Source: Dactylorhiza incarnata (taxonomy: Eukaryota; Streptophyta; Magnoliopsida; Asparagales; Orchidaceae). Taken from it: DNA of 64,000 bases. The notes beneath the pieces were generated by a model. The model saw only the letters and a program-made list of their open reading frames with translations, was not told where the DNA came from and did no database searches. Below are positions 56,124 to 64,000 of this stretch, piece after piece (the stretch's first letter is position 1; each line of letters opens with the position of its first letter). The stretch spans positions 3,906,001 through 3,970,000 of the forward strand of contig JAWHQI010000065.1 of NCBI GenBank assembly GCA_033032865.1. The letters run 5' to 3'. Made by a program: the position numbers and the translations under genes.

Positions 56124-57936
56124 TTATGGAGTTTTCCTCTTCCTTGAGAACACTTGTGCTATCACCTTTCTTGGGGAAAATACAAGAGGCTCATTCTCCT
56201 CTTCATCAGTCCTGTTAGTTTCTTGGTGAGTGTGATCTTCTTTGGGAGGCTCCCCTTGAGAATGTGCATTCTTTTCAGCAGCCAGAGAAGCCTCCTTAGC
56301 AATCTTTGATACTTTATCTACAAGTTGATCATCTTCTAGAAGCTCCCCTTGAGTTGATAGAAGCATCTCCCCCTGAGTTGATAGAAGCTCCCCATGGGTT
56401 ACTGCAGGAAATTCTGCAACTGGTTCCTGAGCTATTGTTAGAAGCTCCCCCTGATTTTGTACAAGATTTTCTTGAGGGCTTGTAAGAGGCTCCCCCTGGA
56501 TATTTGCATCTGAAATTTCTGGCATTACAGTTTGGAATACAATAAGCTTACCATGATCAAGAACTTCAGCAACTTTGTCCTTCTCCTGGCCACACTTTCC
56601 TAGATTAGGCATTTCCTCCTCGTAGATCTTCTCCCCCTTTTGAACCTTACTTACAAAGGAGGTTAATAAATCTTTAGTTATCATGGAGGAGGATACAACT
56701 ATTTTTAGTTTCAGGAGGGACTCTTGTGATTTTTGCAACTCTGTCTTCATCTGGGAGTACTTCTTATTGAACTTTCTGGCTTGAGTGGCCAGCAGGTCAG
56801 CAAATGTGTCAGTAGCCAGTCCTACTGCTTTTGCAATTACTTGATCAATATCAAAAGAATAAGTAGAATGTGTAGTAGAGACAAGAGGTGTGGTAAGAGT
56901 ATGTGTGGATAGGATAATTGGAGGAATTGCTGTGAAGTTCTCATTGAAGTCTGGAGGATTTTGGTGGATTGGTGATAATGATTGATTATACTCCGGAGTT
57001 ATGTTAGATTGGGGTCGAGGAAATCTATCATCAAGAGAGTGGATGTCTGGTGGAATTTCTGTATGAGTGGTAATGGATGGTTGTTGTGGTTGAAGGGAAA
57101 TCTTTGGTGTGGGTTCTGGAGCTGTATCAGCTGGGATGACATTTTGTTGGGCTGCTGGAGTGTCCTGTGCTGGACGATCTGGTGGTGTTGACTCTTGATC
57201 TTAAGGGGTTGGAGAAGGAGGAGGTGAATGTGCAGCTTGACCAGGCTTTAGGATCTGCCTGGTCCATTTGGAGAAAATTCCAATGTTTATTCTATTCCCA
57301 GGTGGAATTGGCACTCCTTTTGATTTGCATACCATGGGGGTAATGATGGAGCAACACCTGGATCATCATTCTCATATATGCATTTTCTTTATGTGCATAT
57401 TTACGACCTATCATTTTCAGGAGGCACCTCCCCCAGTTGATTTTCTTATTCAGAACCAGGATTCCCATTATCTGGAGTTGCTTCTTGGGGATGACATCAT
57501 GAGCAGATATCTTGCATAGTAGCACCTTCCCCACTATATTGGCCAGAAATCTATACTCCTCTGCCACATCATTCTTCATCATATTTATTAGTTTTTCCTT
57601 CCTGAACTGCATGATCTGTAAATCCATACTGGTCTCTTCCCCTGTCAGTTCATCTGGATCACTACCAGCTGCAAGGCCAAATGTTTCTCTTAACATTTCC
57701 TCTATAATATTGATATCATTCCCAGAAATTCTCCCATGGAGTGATCCATCATCTCAAATGTGGATGTTATCTTTAAACTTTGTCAGTTCAACATCATAGA
57801 TCTTGCACCTAGTTGAGATCAACTTTGTCAACCCAGGTGTTTGAAATAACCCAAGAATCACCTTGAAGTTATCAAAAGTTGCATTGAAGGATTCAATGTC
57901 TATATTAAATCCAGAGTTGACTTTAGGAGGAGCCAT
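56124..57936 (-). pseudogene. Element D additional ORF, broken
   Basis: About 600 codons from ATG 57936 (MAPPKVNSGFNIDIE) to the stop at 56124. The N-terminus (to about 57300) has blocks such as TRCKIYDVELTKFKD and INWGRCLLKMIG in the same position as the A aORF, probably the same domain class. Then a Pro/Thr/Ser-rich linker, a coiled coil (about 56830-56640), QGE(L/P) repeats coded by CAGGGGGAGCT motifs (56210-56500), and a basic RKRK tail. Breaks: TGA at 57754, a frameshift near 57290, TAA near 57200. A pyrimidine tract plus TTTGCAG just upstream (57957-57990) looks like a splice acceptor. Confidence 0.65.
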
Positions 57937-58901
57937 TGATTCTGTAGTGATGTACCTGCAAAGAAAAGAGAGAGAGAGAAAACAAGAATACGAGAGAGCT
58001 GGAGAGAATGAGAGCATGACAGCAAGATGAAGAGAATTCAAAAGCGTAATGAATTCGATGCCTAAGTTGCTAAAATGAAGACGATTTGTCGCAACTTAGG
58101 GTTATAGTCGATGCATCGTCGACAAAGATTAATATTCAGCACGCCAAAACGTGTCAAGGTTGTGTCGATTAGTAATTGATGCACCTTCGAGATTTTTCAG
58201 CAATAATTAAGTCGACGCAATCATGTCGATGTTGCGTCGAATAATAATTGACGTGACCTCAAATTTGTTCAGCGACTATTAAGTCGACGCATGCGTCGAT
58301 ATGAAATCGACGCTGCGTTGAATTCCATTCGAATTATCTACTCTGACTGTCTCTCGAAAGCTAGCGTCGAGTAGAACTCGATGGTATGTCGAAATCTATT
58401 CGACGCAACTCTGAATTAACAGTTCTATTTTCTTAGAAAGTTCTTGCTGTTTTTCCCAGCAATGATTTTTATTGAAAATAGTATTTATACTATTATTTTC
58501 ATGAACTATAAACTCAACAAAGATTTTATAGTGGAGATTACTCCCTTTTGCATATATGCAGTTCATTTATTGATCATCTACTTCTTTCTTTTCCCTTCAC
58601 CTTCTCTAAGAAAAGAACTTTAAGTTTCCAGCACATGTAACTCAAACATGTGAGGGTACTCGGGTTACCTTGGGCCCTTTGCATCTACCATTATAAAATT
58701 TTATGAAAGAATAGAAGTGTCTTTCATGATATCATTTTAGATGGCAGAGAATGAGTTTATCAAATCTAGATTTATTATATTGGTGCTTGAAATGTGTATA
58801 TAATGTATCAAAATATAGTAAATCTGTAGAGTACCTAACAATTTTCTCTTTTATAACACCCTTTTTATTTAGATTCATTGGTTTATTTGGATTGATTTTC
58901 C
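57937..58901 (-). other. Spacer between gag and aORF of element D, with CGTCGA cluster
   Basis: 58080-58400 holds about a dozen TCGACG/CGTCGA motifs in both orientations. Minus-strand GTATAAATAC lies near 58480-58490. At 57957-57990 the minus strand reads CTCTCTCTCTTTTC then TTTGCAG, a good plant 3' splice-site context 16 nt before the aORF ATG. Pol should lie here but no pol motif is visible. Confidence 0.55.
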
Positions 58902-60540
58902 CTAGAGATCTTTTCTCACTATTAGAGTTTGTTTTATTAAATACAGTGATTTATCATGATTATTATTATCCTGATCCTCAAATACTGCACTCCTCTCACT
59001 TGTTTGATAGTTACTAGGTCTAACAAATCTAACTGTATTTTTCCAGGCAGGTTTCCTAGGGACTTCAGTACTAGTGGATGGCTCTGCTCCTAAACCTAGG
59101 TGTCTAAATCTCATAGAGAGATTTTGTGTAATATTTTTTAGCTTCTGACTCCTCCCATTGAGTGAGTCTTCAAAGGCCTTTGCCTTTGTTAGATCTTTCT
59201 TTAGTTTAAAATTTTCATTTCTTATGTCAATTATATCTCATTCCTTATTTTGAATCTCATCTATTAAATACTGATTTCTCATATATAAATCCTCTTTCCT
59301 AAGGTTCTCTAGTTCTTCTCTAACTGTTTCTATTTCTTTTTGTACTTTAAGATGATCATTGCAGAAATCTTTAAAACAAATGTCAAAATCATCAGAATCA
59401 AAATCAAAATTATCAAACAGTGATACTTGTTCTTCTTCATCTTTTGAGGAGATCCCTAATGCCATCAGGCAGGCAGCTTCTGCATCATTTTCTTCATCAC
59501 TTTCTGATGAAGAGGAGCTTAACTCTGTTTCTGAGTTACTCAGAATTTCAGCAATGAAATATTTACCCTTCTTCTTCTTGTCTTTCTTCCTGAAATATTT
59601 CATCTTCTTCTCCTCTTTGCTGCTGCTCCTGTCCTTTTGTTCTTGTGGACACTCAGGAGCTATATGCCTTGGCTTATTGTAGGATAAGTAGATCACTTCC
59701 TTCCTTGGATTCTTATCAAATCTGGGTTTTGAGCTCCACTCTTGAGTCTTCTGTCTTGACCCTCTTTTTGAATCTCCTTGCTAAGAGACTGAACATCTCA
59801 TCTTCAGGAGTGGAAGGCTCTCCTTCAACAACCTTCAAGGAAAGACTCCTTTGGATTGGAGTTGAGGTTATCTCCTTAGCCTCTGTTTCAGCCCTGCTCT
59901 TCAATAACATCTCATAAGATTTGAGCTTTCCTAGCAAAGCATCAGTAGATATCTCTCTATGGCCTCTGGACTCTCTAATGGCCCAGATTCTTGAGTCTCA
60001 TGAGATTGGGAAGCACATGAGGATCTTATCATTGATCTCTGTCAAGGATATCTCCTTATCCAAACTTTTCAGTTCATTAATAATAATGATGAATATGTTA
60101 TGCATTTCAGCAACACTTTCCTCAACTTTCTTTTGAAAGTTCTCATATTAGGATATGAGAAGGGACTTTCTGTCCTTTCTTTCATCAGAACTCCCTTCTA
60201 CTATTCTGGAAAGAGATTCCCAGATCTCTTTTGCTGATTGGCAGTCAGCAACTTTTTGAAACATATCATCTGACATTGTGGAGACCAGAATATTCATTGC
60301 CTTGGAATCACATGCCTTCTACTTTTTCTCAGCATCTGTCCACTCCTTCCTTGGGATAGCTTCCTATTTTGCAGATCCACTGACATCCTTTTTGTATGGT
60401 GTTGGGGGCCCTATAGCAATGAAATCAAAGATGTCCTCATCAATAGAGTTCATGTAAAGCTTTATTCTGGCCTTCCAGAGTGTAAACTTATTTAGGTTAC
60501 ACATTGGTGGTCTTGTTTATGCATAGTCCTTAGAACTCAT
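58902..60540 (-). pseudogene. gag: Element D gag, broken
   Basis: ATG at 60540-60538, about 100 bp from the PBS. UBN2 motifs: LNKFTLWKARIKLYMNSIDEDIF, DSKAMNIL, AKEIWESLSRIV, NDKILMCFP. At least four early stops (codon 8 TAA, two TAG, one TAA near 60149) and a frameshift near 59700. The knuckle region (59660-59690) keeps NKPRHIAPEC but its first two Cys are lost. It ends in an acidic, coiled-coil tail (to 58902). Confidence 0.82.
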
Positions 60541-60631
60541 TTTTCTTTATAAAATAGTTTTTGATAATTTTAAATAAAGAAATAAGAGTGAGGAGATCTT
60601 TTGATCAAGGTGTTAACCTTTTAATGATCAA

Positions 60632-60647
60632 CCTCGCTTTGATACCA
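60632..60647 (-). promoter_or_regulatory. Primer-binding site of element D
   Basis: Minus-strand TGGTATCAAAGCGAGG two bases from the LTR edge (60650); one mismatch to the usual initiator Met-tRNA complement TGGTATCAGAGC. Confidence 0.88.
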
Positions 60648-60649
60648 AT

Positions 60650-62276
60650 TGAAAAGTGCACTGTGTGCCCTCTAAGTATTCTCTAGAGGGGGAGAGAATA
60701 ATAATTTTAATATTTTTATACTAAATGTGCACACACAATAAAAACTACTAAGTACTATACAATCAGCACAACCAAGAGAAAATAAAATAATCACAGAAAT
60801 ATGAAAACATTAACAGTAAACAGAAAACTGTATGGGAACAACAGAAAAAAGCAAACACTGAGGAGACGGGAAATTTATAGTGGTTCCCCAAAATGTGGGT
60901 ACTCCATTCTTCTACCACATTGGTAGGAATGCACTAGCAGTGCCTAAGTCTTTTGATAAGGAGAGTCTCAGAATCACTGAGTCTTTTGATAAGGAGACTC
61001 TTAGAACCACTGAGTTTTTTGATAAGGAGACTCTTAGAACCACTGAGTCTTTTGATAAGGAGACTCTTAGAACCACTGAATCCTTTGAAGAGGGATTCTT
61101 AAAACTCTTTTACAGTTGTAGAATAAGAACAGTTAGAAGAAGTGGAGGAAGAGAATGGGATCCATATAGTTAGAATCCGTCAGCAACTAGCAATTGAAGT
61201 TGTTTCTTCTATATACTTCAGGATCTGAATAGGATGAACCCTTGCTTAAGATAGTGTTGATTGCAAGGGATGTAATCTTTGATCCTGATCCTCTCTACAC
61301 TATTGTTGACTTGCTGTTGTATGATGTAGATGAAGAAGCAGTAGTCTTGTTGTAATCTTTTTCTCTACAGAGAAGTTTTTCTTCTCTTCTCACTTAGGGT
61401 AAGATGATGGGTAAGAAGAAGAAGAAAAAGAAGAAGACTTGAATAATCAATCCGTTGGTTTTCTCTTCCTCTTTCTGAATACTTATTCTCTATCGATTAG
61501 AGTTTGAATCTCTTTCCTCTTCTGGACTGTCCTTAGAAGGAATGTCCATTGTACAATGAATGTCCCCTTCTATTTCTGTTCCTGACCCGTCCATCTGATT
61601 TGAATAACTTCCAAGAATGTCTTTGTTGTATCTCTAAAATACTCCATTCCATTCGTGGAAATAAACGAGCCATTAAAGAACAGATTTAATCCTTGCAAAT
61701 CATCTAGAAAAGCACCAGAAAGGACAGTAGAAAGCCTTCCTTTTCTGTCTATATTCGACGTTGCATCAAATTCATTATCCTTCATATCGACGCACCTCTG
61801 AGTTCTTATAGAAGCAGCTTTGAATTCCTTCTTGGCTTTGACTAAACTCAGATGTCGGCATTGCGTCGAGAACTTATCGGCGTATCCGTCGAGTTGAAGA
61901 CTTGGACTGAACTTCATCTTCTGCGTCGAGTCGAAGTCGAAGTTACGTCGACTTCTAAGATGGCTTCGATAGGCTCTTCCTTCTGCGTCGAGTTCATTTC
62001 AACGTTGTGTCGACTTGACTTGATACTTTGACATGCAGTTTGAGTTGCTTTTACTTTCAGTCAGAGTTGCGTCGACTTCTAGTCAAAGTTTCATCGACAA
62101 CTATTCGACACAAGTATTAACTCAACTGAATTTGTGGTTATCTTGACATGGTCTTGACACTCTAAGGTGATTATGACATCCTAGGACATCTAACGACCAT
62201 TTTATCCTTTCTATACAATCTGATGAAATCACTTTAAGATAATTTGTTAGATAAATCATAAGGGTTTTTCCCGACA
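60650..62276 (-). repeat. Element D 5' LTR
   Basis: 1627 bp, TGAAAAGTGCACTG ... TTTTTCCCGACA. G run only 5 bp (GAGGGGGAGAG near 60688) versus 21-28 in the 3' LTR copies. 33-bp repeats at 60947-61080; TCGACG cluster at 61780-62110. Confidence 0.93.
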
Positions 62277-62281
62277 CTTCT
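62277..62281 (+). repeat. Target-site duplication CTTCT of element D, right side
   Basis: Matches 54235-54239 on the left. Confidence 0.93.
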
Positions 62282-62545
62282 TTCATGCCAACATTAACCT
62301 CTACACACTTTTGCTAATAACGAAAGGGGAGAGTAAATTGAGAAATCTAAATATTAAAGGGGAGAATGAATCTAAGGATAAATGGGGAGAATAAATCTTC
62401 GAAATCTAGGGGAGCACTTATATAGGGGGAGTTCAAATATTAAGAATGCAAAGTGCTATGTGTCATCACTTCTCTATAAACACAAACTTAATCTTAGTAG
62501 ACTGATTTCTCATTAGTGTATTTGTTATAATCAAAAGGGGGAGGT
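62282..62545 (+). promoter_or_regulatory. Element C polypurine motif series
   Basis: GGGGAG-type motifs at about 62325, 62357, 62383, 62408, 62424 and 62535, the last (AAAAGGGGGAGG) just before the LTR at 62546. Directly comparable to 17758-17969 of element B; Sirevirus signature. Confidence 0.8.
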
Positions 62546-62915
62546 TGTTGGAACATAGTTTTTGTATCTCTTTGGTTTGAGAATAACTAATGTCAGGCAG
62601 TAGTTGCTAACGCTCTTGTTAGGCTTCGAATATGCTTCTCGTCGATATTTCTCCTTATCGCATGTTGTTCTAGTCGACATATAGACTTCTCATCGGTATG
62701 GATCTCGTTGATACACAGACGTGCTAAAATGCAATTCAGATAAAATTTCGGGTGGTAACAGAGGAGGAATTATGGAATGAAGATAATGCCAAAACTCATC
62801 TCTTCTTCAAGGAATTATGGTCAAAGTTTCTTCTAAATTATCATCTGCAAATCAAAAAGAAAGAAATTTTAAAAACCCTTATTCACCTACCCTAAGGGCG
62901 CATGTAGATACAACA
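62546..62915 (+). repeat. Element C 3' LTR, short
   Basis: Starts TGTTGGAACATAG and ends GGGCGCATG ... TACAACA, with both ends related to element B's LTR (TGTTGGAACATGC ... GGGCGCCTACATATCCAACA). Only 370 bp against 1600, so an internal deletion or a short variant. Keeps a CTAACGCTC motif and a few TCGATA/TCGACA motifs. Confidence 0.75.
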
Positions 62916-63615
62916 AGCATAAATTATAGCTTTTGAATTTATTAAATTAGAACATAATTTGTCAAATGCAAAAACCCACTGCAAATAACTCTTTTTCCGT
63001 GGTTGTATAGTTTATTTGAGCATTCATAAGCTTTTTGCTTGCATAATAAATGGTGTGAAAAACTTTATCATACATTTTCCCAATATTGTCCATACTGCAT
63101 AATTGATAGCATTACACATTAGACTAAAAGGTAATGACCAATCAGGAGCTACAACAATTGGAGATGAATGTAGACTTTGCTTAAGTGTTTAGAATGCTTT
63201 TAAACAACCTTCATCAAAAATATAGGGACTGTCTTTTTCAAGAAGATGGCATACAGGTTTAGATATTTTTGAAAAGTTTCTAATAAAACATCAGCAAAAC
63301 CCCGCATGACCTAAAAAACTTCGAATGCCTTTTATAATATATGGCATAGGAAGCTTTTCAATAACTTCTATTTTTGCTTGGTCTACTTCTAAACCTTTAT
63401 TGAATATTTTATGACCGAGCATAAGACCTTCCCATATCATAAAGTGACACTTTTCCCAATTCAAAAGCAACCCAAACACATCTATCTACAACTTTCTTTA
63501 ATATCTCTAAGCATTCATCAAAAGATTGCCCAAAAATAGAAAAATCATCCATGAAAATCTCAATACCTTTGTGAGAACTTGGAAATATCTGAATAGAAAT
63601 TAACAAAGACACGTG
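62916..63615 (-). pseudogene. pol: Ty3/gypsy (Athila/Tat-like) RT-RNase H remnant
   Basis: On the minus strand: GIEIFMDDF (63562-63541; catalytic DD of gypsy RT, usual YxDD), FDECLEILKKVVDRCV, NWEKCHFM, LGHKI, GLEVDQAKIEVIEKLP, KGIRSFLGHAGF, CHLLEKDSP, then RNase H-like CNAINYAVWTILG, where Asn replaces the usual first catalytic Asp. Several stops and at least one frameshift (about 63480). Sequence upstream of FMDDF is cut by the LTR at 63621, and the rest of RNase H by element C at 62915. Confidence 0.88.
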
Positions 63616-63620
63616 GCAAT

Positions 63621-63964
63621 TGAAAATAACTGAATATTTTATTTCAAAAAAATATGAATATTACAAAGGTATGGCCTCCTTTATATAGAATGGAGGAGGT
63701 GAGAGAGATTATAAATTGGAGAGGTGGGACTAATATTATACCAAGTTATACATGCGGTCACCGTGGTCACAGGTACCCTGACCATAGAAGCTGTGTGGTT
63801 AGACAAGCTAACTGAGCAGACCGCAAGGTGTGGCCATAGGATTAGACCATGTGATCACATCCCGACGATCATCATCACACAACAGGCGGTCAGTCAAAGG
63901 CTGAACGATCAGACCATAAGTTGCGTTCATAAGCAGACCACATGATCTCATTCATTTTCTTACA
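63621..63964 (-). repeat. Short copia LTR (element F), minus strand
   Basis: 344 bp; on the minus strand TGTAAGAAAATG ... GTTATTTTCA. TATATAA on the minus strand at 63687-63681 (context CTATATAAAGGAGG). U3 (63740-63950) has repeated GACCA/TGGTC motifs. A PPT follows at 63965, so this is the 3' LTR of an element continuing past the window edge. Confidence 0.82.
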
Positions 63965-64000
63965 CCCCCCTCAAGATGGAGCATATATGTCAATCATGCC
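63965..64000 (-). mobile_element. Element F internal end with polypurine tract
   Basis: Minus-strand CTTGAGGGGGG directly before TGTAAG, preceded by ATTGACATATATGCTCCATC, the usual 3' end of short-LTR plant copia elements. The body lies beyond base 64000. Confidence 0.75.

Larger units (their letters stand above)
54240..62276 (-). mobile_element. Element D: complete minus-strand copia element without pol
   Basis: 8.04 kb with LTRs 54240-55898 (3') and 60650-62276 (5'), PPT AAATAAGGGGAGAT at 55912-55899, PBS at 60647 leftwards, and TSD CTTCT at 54235-54239 and 62277-62281. On the minus strand: gag pseudogene, CGTCGA-rich spacer, aORF. No protease, integrase, RT or RNase H motif in the 4.75-kb interior, so it depends on another element. 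Its LTRs differ visibly more than those of A, so it is older. Inserted into element C. Confidence 0.9.

Noticed and set aside
58751..59017. Plus-strand ORF in element D
   Set aside because: Shadow of the minus-strand gag tail.

Overview
The window is intergenic, retrotransposon-packed nuclear DNA from a flowering plant. The AT-rich background and codon use suggest a eudicot, but the species cannot be read from it. I see no convincing host gene, no tRNA, no intact rRNA gene and no CRISPR. Nearly every coding trace belongs to Ty1/copia elements with plant hallmarks: a primer-binding site matching initiator Met-tRNA, UBN2-type gag with CCHC knuckles, copia integrase, RT and RNase H, and several GGGGGAG polypurine motifs, as in Sireviruses. 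There is also a Ty3/gypsy RT fragment and a rearranged cluster of Cassandra (5S-promoter TRIM) LTRs.

Layout. 1-515: decayed copia integrase tail. 516-1787: 15.3 copies of an exact 83-bp tandem repeat. 1788-19569: element B, a Sirevirus-like copia element without a 5' end, broken by element A (3035-13932, TSD GTATG) and by a three-unit Cassandra hairpin (14195-15172). B's 3' LTR (17970-19569) runs straight into about 30 more copies of the 83-bp repeat (19571 to about 22215), so B probably landed inside one array. 22216-24118: GC/pyrimidine-rich block of unknown origin. 24119-27021: minus-strand copia fragment E (LTR plus gag). 27022-28172: 3' non-coding part of another Sirevirus, C. 28173-28620: start of an LTR of minus-strand element D.

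At 28614-28620 the sequence jumps back: about 26.06 kb (2561-28620) is repeated head to tail at 28621-54677, nearly identical, with the 7-bp microhomology TAGAACC at the breakpoints. The second copy runs on into the complete element D (54240-62276, minus, TSD CTTCT), then the right end and a short LTR of C (62282-62915), a minus-strand gypsy RT/RNase H remnant (62916-63615), and a short minus-strand copia LTR (63621-63964) whose body lies beyond the window.

Most unusual content. Element A has lost integrase and RT. Between its protease stub and RNase H remnant sits a separate, intact 300-codon gene with its own TATA box. That protein is paralogous to the C-terminal part of A's own large additional ORF (aORF) near the 3' LTR, which also has its own TATA and CGTCGA-repeat promoter. 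Element D also lacks pol and carries gag plus an aORF. CGTCGA/TCGACG-rich upstream regions recur in LTRs of four elements and ahead of the aORFs, suggesting a shared regulatory cassette. Inferred order of events: array and C first; B into the array, D and E into C; A and Cassandra into B; finally the 26-kb duplication (or an assembly artefact mimicking one).
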